64,000 bases of DNA from Priestia endophytica DSM 13796 (GCF_900115845.1 NZ_FOXX01000003.1:324124-388123); one strand, 5' to 3'. Counted from the stretch's first letter, positions 52,196 through 63,090 are shown. The notes: generated by a model not told the origin, from the letters alone. Made by a program: numbers and translations.

Positions 52196-52369
52196 CTTCT
52201 CTCACCTTATTTCTATAGCTATATTTATCACTTTCATTTATATAAGCTAGAAAGATAGAGGATTAGTGTATTTTATTTTTGGTCTCTTTACTAAATAAAA
52301 CGTAAAAGCCTCTCCATAAACTCCGTAACTCCTCTTTCACTTTCTATTCATTATGATCTTAATTCCGAC

Positions 52370-53359
<990 letters not shown>

Positions 53360-53563
53360 TCATCTTCCTTTCCCTTGTATGATTGTTACTTTGAACTTTC
53401 ACACGATTTATCTGTTTTCGTATTCTTATTATGAAATAAACAAGAGAGAAACCGTTATCACATTCATTGCAAATGTTTGCCTAATCCTCTCACAGCTATT
53501 TATACAATAAACAAATATACCTTATAATAAAGCTAGTAAGAATGAAGGAATAAGGAGAATGCT

Positions 53564-54476
53564 ATGTTTGAACACGTATATAAACAAAACGATGAGCTTG
53601 CAAAAGTCATTAAGCATTATTCTAAGAAAGACGGTATTTATCAGACCGCTATCCCATCGCTATTTTTCATTAACGAATCTCATATTACTGAGCCGCTTCA
53701 TGTTGTTTACAAGCCTTCTTTTTGCGTTATTGTTCAAGGTGAAAAAGAAGTGCTTCTAGCACAAGAACGCTTTAAATACGGGCCTGCTGATTACCTTGTG
53801 TCATCTGTTGACTTACCTGTGACAGGGCAAGTTATAAAAGCTTCTTCACATGCATGCTCCATATTTAGCTCTCAAACTTGAATTTACGCCAAATCAAATC
53901 TTAGATGTTTTGAATAGCTGCGAAAATCAAGTTCGTCATAGGAAAGATCCAAAGCGAGCATTATTTGTTAGTCAAACAGAACCATCCCTATTAGATGCGG
54001 TTACAAGGCTAGTTCGTCTATTAGACAGTCCAGAAGACATTCCAACGCTTGCTCCCCTATTCATGAAGGAAATTCTGTATAAGATTCTAAAAGGTAAGCA
54101 TGGTGCTACACTCGAACAAATCGCAATAGAAGGCAGCGATACTTACAAAATCAGAGATGTTATTGAACATATTATCCATAACTATGATTCCCCTCTGCGC
54201 ATTCAAGATCTTGCTGAAAGAGCAAATATGAGCGTTTCGTCATTTCACCGCCATTTTAAAGAAGTCACAGCTATGAGTCCTATTCAGTTTCAAAAACAGT
54301 TGAGACTACAAGAAGCCCGACTCCTACTATTAGCAGAGTCATCAGATGCCGGTGAAGTAGCCTTCAGAGTCGGCTATGAAAGTCCATCACAGTTCAGTCG
54401 GGAATATTCTCGTATGTTTGGATTTCCACCAAGAGAAGATATCAAACGTATACGTGCTCAAAAAATAAACGCATAA
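53564..54476 (+). pseudogene. AraC-family regulator frameshifted by a 4-bp duplication
   Basis: AAGGAGAATGCT precedes ATG at 53564. The first 100 codons encode an AraC_N cupin-like domain ending VTGQVIKASSHA, then the frame is lost and stops at 53881. The rest (APYLALKLEFTPNQILDVLN ... HTH helices RIQDLAERANMSVSSFHRHF and GEVAFRVGYESPSQFSREYS) continues intact in another frame to 54476. At 53849-53856 the sequence is CATGCATG; removing one CATG copy restores a single frame of about 300 residues. The gene was probably the activator of the divergent aldo/keto reductase. Confidence 0.88.
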
Positions 54477-54523
54477 GTCTCCTACGCAACAAAGTTTTCC
54501 ATGAAAAAACATTAGATCACTAA

Positions 54524-54562
54524 AAAAGCCTTACTCCCCATTTTCATGGTAGTAAGGCTTTT
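54524..54562 (+). terminator. Terminator of the AraC gene
   Basis: Stem AAAAGCCTTACT/AGTAAGGCTTTT with a 15-nt loop. Confidence 0.8.
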
Positions 54563-54714
54563 CGTTTTAACTAGGAGAACATTATCCTCTATTATTTTAT
54601 ATCCCAGAATTATGGTTCTTGATATAGCTCAATATAGTTGTTCTCTTTCTAAAGAAGAAATATATAGAATAATCCTTTGTTTCTTAAATGATTTCCACTA
54701 AGAAAGTTAGCAAT

Positions 54715-55131
54715 TTAAATGTAAAATTCCATGTGTGCTTTATCTTCTTTATAATACTCTAAACGATCTTGTAGACTCCCTGTATGAAATTCAAATTTAT
54801 GTCCATCAGGATCTGTAAAGTATATGGATTTCTTGTCTCTCTCGTCTCTTTCCCTTCCAGATAAAATATGGACATTATTTTTTATTAGCAGCTTTTTAAA
54901 ATTTTCAAATTCTTTATCGTTCACCGTAAATGCAATGTGAGTATAGGAATGTTGAATCTCATTTCTTGGAATATCTTCCTCTGTATTTAAGGCAATCCAT
55001 AAACCATTTAAATCGAAATAAGCTAGCTTTCTTCCTTTAACAAGTAATTTAGCTTGAAGTATATTTTCATAGAAATGTATAGATGAGTCTAAGTTCGAAA
55101 CCGAAAAACAGATATGATTGATATTTAACAC
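54715..55131 (-). CDS. fosB: Metallothiol transferase FosB (fosfomycin resistance)
   Basis: A 138-residue FosB-type VOC enzyme that inactivates fosfomycin by adding bacillithiol in a divalent-metal-dependent reaction. The metal ligands are in [11 protein letters not shown], the SYTHIAFTV segment and the [10 protein letters not shown] segment; [10 protein letters not shown] and the tail AHMEFYI are typical of FosB. The start is GTG at 55131 after GGAGGGGATAAGCA. It implies that the host makes bacillithiol. No regulator is adjacent. Confidence 0.9.
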   Translation of the reverse strand: MLNINHICFSVSNLDSSIHFYENILQAKLLVKGRKLAYFDLNGLWIALNTEEDIPRNEIQHSYTHIAFTVNDKEFENFKKLLIKNNVHILSGRERDERDKKSIYFTDPDGHKFEFHTGSLQDRLEYYKEDKAHMEFYI

Positions 55132-55299
55132 TGCTTATCCCCTCCATCACTTTGGATATAGTATACAATAGAAATTTCAAAATATCTTTTCACTCTATCC
55201 TTCATATAAACTAATTAAGGTTTTTCTCTTTCCCAACAGTGTAATTTAGCTTACAACTGTTACCCCCCATTCACTAAAACCATTTTAGCTATAAGATAA

Positions 55300-56508
55300 T
55301 TAATGCATCATACGCCAATTCTTAGCCTTCATAAAGATAAAGAGAGAAAAAACCACTCCCATAGCAGCAAATCCAAATAATAAGTAGCGAACAGAAATAC
55401 CTAATGTCATTAAAAAGGAAAACAACGTCTGAGAAATAGGATCGAAGGCTGTTTGAGCTAAGAAAACAATTCCCATAACTCTTCCCATCATTTTTGGATC
55501 TGTGTGCTCTTGAATCATCACATCTGTTGGTATAAAGGTCATGAAACCTAAGAAACCAATTAAACTCACCATTGGAATGAGGCCCCATATAGAAGGGATT
55601 TGACTGAACACACACATAAGAATTGCGCTTGTTATTAATGAATTTAATGTTAACTTCCCGCGATTTTTATGAAGTGTAACGATCAGTAACATCACTGTAG
55701 CTACGAGAGAACCTATTGAAAAACCTGCCTCTAGAAAGCTTAAGTGAAGAGCTGTCCCCCCCTCTTCTTTCGCTAAGAGAGGTAAGCTTAGAAAAAGAGG
55801 TCCAAAAATGAAGAAATTAATGACAATGATAATTCCGATTCCTACTATATATAAAGGTGAAGCCCGAACATAATTATACCCTTCTTGAAGTTCTCTAAAA
55901 ACTGTACTTTTTTCCCCAGTAGACAAAGGTTTTTCATCCTTAATAATAGTGGGAAAAACAAGCAATGAATAAATTAACATACTAATCATGCTTATGATAA
56001 AAGTAACAGAAAAGGAATAGTAGTTAATTAAAGCTCCCGCAATGACTGGTCCTATTAAAAAAACTAACTCTTGAGAACTATGGATCATTGTATTTGCGCC
56101 TTGAAGCTCCTTTTTCTCTACTAGCACTGGTATTAAAGAAGACAAAGCAGGAAAAAACAGTCCATCCAAACAACCAAGTAGAAACGAAACAACTAAGAGG
56201 ATAGGAAATGTAAGATTTCCATCAAGATAAGCATAAAGGAGAACCCCTATAAGAATGGTTTTTGCTATTCCTGTGCTAAAAAGGATTTTAGACTTTTGGG
56301 TGCGATCGGCCATTACTCCCCCCACTATCATTGTGAACATACGTGGCAACGAGGCAATGGCTAAAAGAAGCCCCATATATTGCGGTTGTTTTAACTGATC
56401 AACTATATACCAAGATATAGTGAGGAGAAACATGGAATAACCTAATACTGAAAAAAGTTCAGCACCTAAAAGAAACATAAATTTTTTATTTTTTGACAAA
56501 GTATACAT
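55300..56508 (-). CDS. MFS transporter, DHA3/macrolide-efflux-like
   Basis: A 402-residue major facilitator transporter with 12 helices, of the MefA/YkuC-like DHA3 group (LGAELFSVLGYSMFLLTISW; motif A variant GGVMADRTQKSKIL). It probably exports a drug or other amphipathic compound. AAGGAGATTTCTA precedes the ATG. A strong promoter with a dyad at the transcription start lies 90 bp upstream, so it appears tightly repressed, but no regulator is nearby. Confidence 0.83.
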   Translation of the reverse strand: MYTLSKNKKFMFLLGAELFSVLGYSMFLLTISWYIVDQLKQPQYMGLLLAIASLPRMFTMIVGGVMADRTQKSKILFSTGIAKTILIGVLLYAYLDGNLTFPILLVVSFLLGCLDGLFFPALSSLIPVLVEKKELQGANTMIHSSQELVFLIGPVIAGALINYYSFSVTFIISMISMLIYSLLVFPTIIKDEKPLSTGEKSTVFRELQEGYNYVRASPLYIVGIGIIIVINFFIFGPLFLSLPLLAKEEGGTALHLSFLEAGFSIGSLVATVMLLIVTLHKNRGKLTLNSLITSAILMCVFSQIPSIWGLIPMVSLIGFLGFMTFIPTDVMIQEHTDPKMMGRVMGIVFLAQTAFDPISQTLFSFLMTLGISVRYLLFGFAAMGVVFSLFIFMKAKNWRMMH

Positions 56509-56569
56509 TAGAAATCTCCTTGTATAAACACGTTATTTTCAGGTTTGTTTCTTTAAATTAAAATAATTA

Positions 56570-56622
56570 AGTTAAGTTAACTAAACTATATTTATGTTAT
56601 ATCTCATTTATTCTCTTGTCAA
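56570..56622 (-). promoter_or_regulatory. SigA promoter with overlapping dyad for the MFS gene
   Basis: Minus-strand TTGACA (56622-56617), 17-nt spacer, TAACAT (56599-56594), then the dyad AGTTAAGTTAACTAAACT (plus strand 56570-56587) over the start site. The dyad is symmetric at 16 of 18 positions. Confidence 0.75.
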
Positions 56623-56771
56623 TATCTAGTTAATAAGAAGTTAAATATATTCACACCTTACTTTTCAATAGAAATCCCCTGGACATTTTTACCTAAAAAA
56701 AAGATAGATTTTTAGAATTAGTAGGAGTAAAATACTACTTATGTAAAATTATCAATATCAGAGGTAAACAA

Positions 56772-58124
56772 ATGCAACCGAATTTATCACCTATAAAACC
56801 TAGTTTCAAACCTAGAAATAATCGATTTTATGTAACCGTTACTACGAAATTTTGGGTAAGTCATGCCCTAGCAATTGGATGGACTATTTTTGCTTTGTAC
56901 CTTTCCTTGCCATGGCTAAGAGACTTATCCTCTATCGTTTCTCTTCCACTAGCAATCTTAATTATTGGAGGAATAGCCTATGTCCCAGGTTATATGAATG
57001 CTTTTCTTATAGCGAGTTTATTATTAGATAGACAACCTGTCTTAAGGGATCAATATCCTTCTGATTCAGTGACAATGCTCATTGCCGCTTATAATGAGGA
57101 AAAGTCTATTTTCAACACATTACAATATGTAGCTAATCAAGATTATTTGGGAAAAATACATATAATTGTGATTAATAATAATTCAACAGATCATACAGAT
57201 CAAGAAATTATAAGAGCAAAAAAAGAATTAAACTTAGATATTACTCTGTTACATGAATATAAGCCTGGCAAATTTCATGCCTTGAACAAAGGCTTGCAGC
57301 ATGTGATGACTCCATATGTAATTACGTTAGATGCGGATACGTTGCTTCATCCATCTTCTATTCGTTATCTTGTATCAAGAATTAAAAATAGCCCTTCTAA
57401 CGTATCTGCAGTAGCTGGATCTATGCTTGTCCGTAACAGTCGTGAAACCATTTGGACTAGAATACAAGAGTGGGACTATTTTCTAGGGATCGCTTCTATA
57501 AAAAGACTGCAAGGATTATACCAAGGTACACTTGTTGCACAAGGTGCTTTTAGCTTATATAAAACGGAGTGTGTACGAGAAGTTCAAGGCTGGCCAGATG
57601 CTATTGGAGAAGACATCGTCTTAACGTGGAGACTCTTACACAATCAATGGAAAGTATATTTCGAACCTTTAGCTGTAGCTTTTACAGATGCCCCTCCTAC
57701 GCTTAGCCATTTTGTTAAGCAGCGCTCACGATGGGCAAGAGGAATGATTGAAGGCTTAATCGAAATTAAACCATGGAACCAACCACAGTTGTATACAAAA
57801 TATCTCACAGGAATCAACTTTATGATGCCGTATTTAGATTTTGTTTATACTTTTTGCTGGATTCCGGGATTGATTCTCGCTTTCTTTGGTTTCTATTGGA
57901 TTGTAGGACCCTTAACTCTCTTAGTTTTACCCCTAACTATCATTAGTTATAGTTTGCTTTATACTTATCAAAGAAACTATGTATTTAAAAATCTTGGCTT
58001 AAAAGTAAGGAGGAACACATTAGGATTTATCTTATTTGTTCTTTGTTATCAGATGATTATGTCTCCAGTATCTGTTTGGGGTTATTTACAAGAAATGTTC
58101 AAATTAAAACGGGTTTGGAAATAG
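56772..58124 (+). CDS. Family 2 membrane glycosyltransferase (poly-GlcNAc/cellulose synthase-like)
   Basis: A 450-residue processive family 2 glycosyltransferase with two N-terminal helices, a cytoplasmic GT-A domain and three to four C-terminal helices. Motifs VTMLIAAYNEE, LDADTLLHPSS (DxD), GEDIVLTWRL and QRSRWARG (the Q/RxxRW polymerisation motif) are all intact. It may extend a beta-linked exopolysaccharide, as PgaC/IcaA do, but no deacetylase or export partner is adjacent. GAGGT precedes the ATG. It ends in a strong terminator. Confidence 0.85.
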   Translation: MQPNLSPIKPSFKPRNNRFYVTVTTKFWVSHALAIGWTIFALYLSLPWLRDLSSIVSLPLAILIIGGIAYVPGYMNAFLIASLLLDRQPVLRDQYPSDSVTMLIAAYNEEKSIFNTLQYVANQDYLGKIHIIVINNNSTDHTDQEIIRAKKELNLDITLLHEYKPGKFHALNKGLQHVMTPYVITLDADTLLHPSSIRYLVSRIKNSPSNVSAVAGSMLVRNSRETIWTRIQEWDYFLGIASIKRLQGLYQGTLVAQGAFSLYKTECVREVQGWPDAIGEDIVLTWRLLHNQWKVYFEPLAVAFTDAPPTLSHFVKQRSRWARGMIEGLIEIKPWNQPQLYTKYLTGINFMMPYLDFVYTFCWIPGLILAFFGFYWIVGPLTLLVLPLTIISYSLLYTYQRNYVFKNLGLKVRRNTLGFILFVLCYQMIMSPVSVWGYLQEMFKLKRVWK

Positions 58125-58347
58125 ACTTAGTTTTTTGAACTTATATGATATCTATTATTTAGGTAAAACAAAAAGGCTTTAGGTGGAATAAACTAAAGCT
58201 TGTTACTTTTGTTACATGACAATGTGCCAGCTGAAAAGATAACATAAATGAATCCCTCAAAATTTTTCACTCGTAGAACTAATGTTATATTATTAGAAAA
58301 TGTTCACATGATACTTTCTAGAGGTATTAAAAAATGAACTGAACCAT

Positions 58348-58381
58348 AAAAAGACAATCTTACTTGTAAGATTGTCTTTTT
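58348..58381 (+). terminator. Terminator after glycosyltransferase
   Basis: Perfect 15-bp stem AAAAAGACAATCTTA and complement around CTTG, 220 bp after the stop. The sequence between is AT-rich and without a gene. Confidence 0.8.
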
Positions 58382-58436
58382 ATCTTCTTTCAACTGTCCG
58401 GCAGATTAATACCCCTTCTGCGCTTTCTCAGTTATT

Positions 58437-60287
58437 TCAACTCACATGACCTTGACCATGCTGGTTATTATAGAGGTTAGCATAAAACCCATTCTTCTCT
58501 AATAACTCTTCATGTGATCCCTCTTCCATAATCTTGCCGTTGTTAATAACTAGAATAGTATCTGCATCTTTAATTGTACTAAGTCGATGAGCAATTACAA
58601 AGCTTGTTCTACCCTTCATTAAAGTTTCCATTGCTTCTTGAATATGAAGCTCTGTTCTTGTATCAACACTGCTTGTTGCCTCATCTAATATAAGGATAGA
58701 AGGATTCGCAAGCAGGGCTCGAGCAATTGTCAACAGCTGTCTTTGTCCTTGACTTAAATTACTTCCTTCTGCGCTTAAAGATGTGTCATACCCTTTTGGC
58801 AGCTTTCTTATAAAGGAATCTGCATTAGCAAGCCTTGCAGCGTCTTCTACTTCCTTGTCTGTTGCCTCTAGACGACCATACCGAATATTTTCCCGAATCG
58901 TCCCAGAAAACACATAAGCATCTTGCAAAACAAGACCAATTTGTTTTCTCATCTCCTTCTTGTCTAATGTATATATGTCTTTTCCATCGATTAAAATCTG
59001 TCCTGATTGAATATCGTAAAAACGGGTTAATAGATTAATAATCGTTGTTTTTCCTGCCCCTGTTGGTCCGACTAGAGCAATCTTTTGACCGGGTTTAGCG
59101 TGGAGCGAAAGATTTTTTAATATTGCTACATCCTCATTGTAACTGAAATACACATTGTTAAACGTAACGTCCCCTTTAAATTCCGAATGAGATCCTGCAT
59201 TACTTTTTTCTCCATCCTCAGACTTCATATCTAGTATTTCAAATACACGTTCAGCTCCTGCAATAGCGGATTGAAGCATATTATATTGGTTAGCGAGCTG
59301 GTTAAGCGGTTGACTGAATTGATTGGAATAGTTAAGAAAACTAACAATAATACCAATTGTAATCATCTCGTGATAAGCAAAAACCCCACCGCTTACCGCA
59401 ATAATTAAGAAACTTAAGTTGCGCATTGTATTCATAATAGGCCCCATTGAGCCAGAAAGACTTTGAGCTTTAACACCAATTGATCTTAGGTTCTCATTCA
59501 TGTCTTGAAATTCTTCAATAAATTTATCTTCTCTTCCAAATCCTTTAACAATTCTTAATCCTGAAATACTTTCCTGCACAAACCCGTTCACTTCTCCTAA
59601 ACTTTTTTGCTGCTCTGAAAAATAGCGACGCGTATATTTGGTAATTTGCTTTGTAATGAACACAATGATTGGCACAGTAAGCATTGTAACAAGTGTCATC
59701 CAAAGACTTAAACTAAGCATCATTACAATACTACCAACTAACATAAAGATACTTGAAATAAGTTGAATGACTGTTTGATTAAGGGTATTTGACACATTTG
59801 TAATATCATTTGTTGTTCGGCTCATTAGTTCGCCATGTGTCTTCTGATCAAAAAATTTAACTGGCAATGCTTGATATTTCTCAAATAAATCTTGCCGCAT
59901 TTCTCGTACTGTTTCTTGTGATAAACTTGCAGCCGTATATTGCTGAAGCCATGTAAATACTGCTCCAAGGACATAAATTCCTAACAAGACAAAACTCATT
60001 TTTACAAGCCCGTGCCATCGATGTGGAACAATATAGTTATCAATCATTTTACCGATAAGATATGGACCAAGAAGCAGCAAAAGGGAAGTTATCGCCGTGT
60101 AGATGATAACTGACAACAAACTACGGCGTTGCTTTTTTAAATACTGCCATATTCTACGTAATGTCCCTTTTACATCCTTAGATTTTTCACCTTTAATTGT
60201 GCCTGGTCGTGGACCTTTACCAGGCTGAAGCCCCATTTGTGCTAGGTTAGTAATGTCTTTGGACCCCCCATGATTATTTGTGCTCAT
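58437..60287 (-). CDS. ABC exporter half-transporter (heterodimeric, YfiC-like)
   Basis: A 616-residue type IV ABC exporter subunit: six membrane helices (about 55-335) fused to an ATPase domain. Walker A is GPTGAGKTTI, signature NLSQGQRQ (canonical LSGGQ changed to LSQGQ), Walker B ILILDEATS, with a normal catalytic Glu. The signature change, together with a partner of the same kind, suggests a heterodimeric drug exporter such as YfiBC. ATG at 60287 after GGGAGGTGTCTT overlaps the end of the upstream subunit gene by 14 bp. Confidence 0.88.
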   Translation of the reverse strand: MSTNNHGGSKDITNLAQMGLQPGKGPRPGTIKGEKSKDVKGTLRRIWQYLKKQRRSLLSVIIYTAITSLLLLLGPYLIGKMIDNYIVPHRWHGLVKMSFVLLGIYVLGAVFTWLQQYTAASLSQETVREMRQDLFEKYQALPVKFFDQKTHGELMSRTTNDITNVSNTLNQTVIQLISSIFMLVGSIVMMLSLSLWMTLVTMLTVPIIVFITKQITKYTRRYFSEQQKSLGEVNGFVQESISGLRIVKGFGREDKFIEEFQDMNENLRSIGVKAQSLSGSMGPIMNTMRNLSFLIIAVSGGVFAYHEMITIGIIVSFLNYSNQFSQPLNQLANQYNMLQSAIAGAERVFEILDMKSEDGEKSNAGSHSEFKGDVTFNNVYFSYNEDVAILKNLSLHAKPGQKIALVGPTGAGKTTIINLLTRFYDIQSGQILIDGKDIYTLDKKEMRKQIGLVLQDAYVFSGTIRENIRYGRLEATDKEVEDAARLANADSFIRKLPKGYDTSLSAEGSNLSQGQRQLLTIARALLANPSILILDEATSSVDTRTELHIQEAMETLMKGRTSFVIAHRLSTIKDADTILVINNGKIMEEGSHEELLEKNGFYANLYNNQHGQGHVS

Positions 60288-62028
60288 AAGACACCTCCCT
60301 TTCACCAAACTGAGAGCGATAAATATCTTGGTAAACAGTACAATTCTCTAATAGCTCTTGATGTGCACCGCTTCCTACAATCGTTCCCTCATCCATTACG
60401 AGAATCTTTTCAGCATCTATACAAGATGAGATTCGCTGTGCAATGATGAATGTTATATTATCCTTTATTAATCCTTTTAAAGCATTGCGCAATTTTCTTT
60501 CTGTTTCAGAATCCAAAGCACTTGTACTATCATCCATAATTAAAATAGAAGGCTTAATTAGCAGTGTTCTAGCAATTGAAATACGTTGCTTTTGGCCTCC
60601 AGATAAATTAACCCCTTTTTGGCCAACCTTTGTGTCATAACCATGAGGTAGTTTGGAGATAAAATCGTGTACTTGGGCTATTTTAGCAACCTCTATAATG
60701 TCTTCTTCTTTTGCATCTACTTTACCAAGTGAAATATTATCTCTTATAGATCTCGTAAATAAAAAGGAATCTTGAAGAACCATTCCAATATTGTGCCGAA
60801 GTTCTGCAAGCGGAATATTTCGAATATCTCTCCCATCGATGACAACAGATCCTGATGTCACATCATACAACCTTGGAATTAACTGCACAAGCGTTGATTT
60901 TCCAGCCCCTGTAGATCCAATAATAGCAACAGTCTCTCCCCGAGAAGCCTCAAAGTTGATATCTCGTAATATTGAATCCTCTGCTGTTTTACTATTATTA
61001 TACGAAAAGTTTACATGTTTAAATGAGATATGTTCTCCTAGAAGTGCAGATTCCCCCTCACTTTTAGCGTCTACAATGCTAGGTTCAGTAGACAAAACGT
61101 CCTGGATACGTTGTGCTGATACATTCGCACGAGACACGTCCACCAATCGGCCGCTTACCATAATTAACGAAGAAAGAGCTTGCGCTACATAGTTAATAAA
61201 AGCAACCAAGTCTCCTACTTTAACAGAATCTCTCCAAACAAGAGGACCGCTATATAAGAGAATACCAACAAGACAAACGTTCATAATGAGCGTCATAATA
61301 GGAGCATTCAAGGCAATAAAACGTGAAGCTTTTATAGAGCTTTGCGTGTAACCTCTATTAACATTGTGAAATCTCTTTGTTTCATAACCTGATCGTACAA
61401 AAGCTTTTACAACGCGAATACCTGCTAGGTTTTCTTGTATTCTCGTATTTACCATATCTAGTTTTTGTTGAACTTTTGAAAACAGCGGATAAGAAAAACG
61501 CATAAGGACAATGAGAACGCCAATGAGTACAACAAGAGTCCCAAGCAAAATAAGACCAAGCCGAAGGTTCATCAATAATGCCATAATGACACTACCAATG
61601 AGTAAACATGGTGCTCGCACAAGACCTTGAAGCGCAACTTGTACTAATGTTTGGACTTGCACAACATCATTTGTCATGCGCGTAATTAAAGATCCTGATT
61701 TAAACTTATCTATATCCTGAAATGAGAAGGTTTGCACTTTCTTGTACAGAGCTTCTCGAATATCTCCCCCTATATTTTGCGACGCACGACTTGCAAAGAT
61801 GTTACATCCGACCCCCGCTATTAAGGAAAGCAATGCTACCAAAACCATGAGTATTCCTGTATGTTCGATAACATTGAAATCTCGCTCTACTACTCCATTG
61901 TTTACAATATAAGCGGCTAATCTTGGCTGTAGTAAATCAAAAAACACTTCAAACAACATAAAAAGAGGGCCGAGAATAACGAATTTCCAATAAGGTTTTA
62001 TATATCCTTTTATTCCACTCATTTTCAT
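60274..62028 (-). CDS. ABC exporter half-transporter (heterodimeric, YfiB-like)
   Basis: A 584-residue partner of the downstream subunit. Walker A is GSTGAGKSTL, signature LSGGQKQR is canonical, and Walker B reads ILIMDDSTSALD with Asp in place of the catalytic Glu. A degenerate site in one subunit is the hallmark of heterodimeric exporters. Transport of drugs or lipids is inferred from the family. The start is near AGGAGACGA. It is the second gene of a three-gene operon under two palindromic operator sites. Confidence 0.9.
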   Translation of the reverse strand: MKMSGIKGYIKPYWKFVILGPLFMLFEVFFDLLQPRLAAYIVNNGVVERDFNVIEHTGILMVLVALLSLIAGVGCNIFASRASQNIGGDIREALYKKVQTFSFQDIDKFKSGSLITRMTNDVVQVQTLVQVALQGLVRAPCLLIGSVIMALLMNLRLGLILLGTLVVLIGVLIVLMRFSYPLFSKVQQKLDMVNTRIQENLAGIRVVKAFVRSGYETKRFHNVNRGYTQSSIKASRFIALNAPIMTLIMNVCLVGILLYSGPLVWRDSVKVGDLVAFINYVAQALSSLIMVSGRLVDVSRANVSAQRIQDVLSTEPSIVDAKSEGESALLGEHISFKHVNFSYNNSKTAEDSILRDINFEASRGETVAIIGSTGAGKSTLVQLIPRLYDVTSGSVVIDGRDIRNIPLAELRHNIGMVLQDSFLFTRSIRDNISLGKVDAKEEDIIEVAKIAQVHDFISKLPHGYDTKVGQKGVNLSGGQKQRISIARTLLIKPSILIMDDSTSALDSETERKLRNALKGLIKDNITFIIAQRISSCIDAEKILVMDEGTIVGSGAHQELLENCTVYQDIYRSQFGEREVSYEHK

Positions 62029-62065
62029 TCGTCTCCTTGAGCAAAAATTTGTTTTTTCAATAAAG

Positions 62066-62371
62066 TCATTTTTTTTCTTCTTTCTCTATTTTCTCTCTAG
62101 AGAGCTCTCTCTCCTCTGTTTCGTGGAGCTCAAAATGTCTCGTAAATTCATCAATAACTAACTCAATCGCTTTCAACTCACCAAGAATAACTTGCTTAAT
62201 TTCTGCGTATTCTGGTGAATCAAGCTGTTGTTTTAATGTTGTTCGTTTTATATGTAGTCTTTCTAAAAAATCTAACGCTCGACCTCTTCGAAATGTTTTA
62301 GCACCATGACTCCCTCTTTTATGACCTCCTCGATGCTTTTCACCTTTCATATGCTCCTTAAAATCCTTCAT
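62066..62371 (-). CDS. Small helical protein heading the ABC exporter operon
   Basis: A 101-residue protein with a basic His/Lys/Arg-rich N-terminus (about 1-30: KEHMKGEKHRGGHKRGSHGA) and a predicted helical rest (RALDFLERLHIKRTTLKQQL ... ELKAIELVIDEFTRHFEL). It has no membrane helix. It lies 38 bp before the first ABC gene and directly under the operator region. I recognise no DNA-binding domain, but its position suggests a regulator or accessory protein of the exporter. Confidence 0.65.
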   Translation of the reverse strand: MKDFKEHMKGEKHRGGHKRGSHGAKTFRRGRALDFLERLHIKRTTLKQQLDSPEYAEIKQVILGELKAIELVIDEFTRHFELHETEERELSREKIEKEEKK

Positions 62372-62387
62372 TCATAGACACCCTTTC

Positions 62388-62447
62388 GTATACACTTGTA
62401 TACATTCCTTATATTTCCACTGTATACAAATGTATACGATTTGTCAA
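62388..62447 (-). promoter_or_regulatory. ABC operon promoter with two GTATAC-N4-GTATAC operators
   Basis: Minus-strand TTGACA (62447-62442), 17-nt spacer, TACAGT (62424-62419). Identical half-sites GTATAC occur as pairs at 62422-62437 (in the spacer) and 62388-62403 (leader), 34 bp apart, about three helical turns. This looks like cooperative binding of a dimeric repressor. Confidence 0.75.
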
Positions 62448-62618
62448 AAGAATTTTTTCTAATCTATTCCCTATCATTTGCTCATAGACTTTATGAATAA
62501 AAAGAACCCCACCTTGTATAAGGTAAGGATTGAATGAATACTTTCTTTTTGTTTTTATTTAGCAGCTATTCACTTTCAGGGAAAAAGCATTTTGCAAAAA
62601 TAAATTTGTTTAATAAAT

Positions 62619-62650
62619 AATGTTTGTAAAAGTGCACTTTTACAAACATT
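62619..62650. repeat. 32-bp perfect palindrome
   Basis: AATGTTTGTAAAAGTG (62619-62634) is followed at once by its exact complement. It can form a hairpin with only a GTGCAC turn, and lies in the 850-bp gap between the ABC operon and the L,D-transpeptidase gene. A second stem, AGACAGTAAAA/TTTTACTGTCT, is at 62680-62724. I see no gene I can support in 62450-63060; a 65-codon minus-strand ORF at 62775-62972 lacks a ribosome binding site. Confidence 0.6.
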
Positions 62651-63064
62651 TTTAGAACAGATATTGTTACTAAAATAAAAGACAGTAAAAAAACATAACA
62701 ATAAGCCTGTTTCTTTTACTGTCTCTATTGAGAGAAGCAAATAAATGTCCTTTTAGTTATTTAAAGACAACCTATTATAAATTAATGAAGGAACATGAGA
62801 TTAGTTTTAGCAAGGACAATATAATTAAGAAGAAACTCGTCAAAAGTGTATAAAGTTGTAAATTGAGGTAAATAACCTCGATAAGACCACCTATCACAAA
62901 GAGAGAAGAAACAAATGGAAGACTAAATATTGGTTCATTTATCAATAAACTTCTCACTCCATGAAAACACAATATAATCCCATATAAACTAAATTATTCT
63001 TCCTTATATAATCTATGTTCTATACAATTTCAGTTTACATAATGAAGATTATAAGCATTAAAAA

Positions 63065-63090
63065 AGGTTAGGCGTCTGGTTACCCAACCT
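63065..63090 (-). terminator. Terminator of the L,D-transpeptidase gene
   Basis: Stem AGGTTAGG/CCCAACCT (one mismatch) with six T on the minus strand, 130 bp past the stop. Confidence 0.65.

Noticed and set aside
62775-62972. 65-codon hydrophobic ORF on the minus strand
   Set aside because: It has no ribosome binding site, no recognisable family and lies in AT-rich sequence where hydrophobic ORFs arise by chance.
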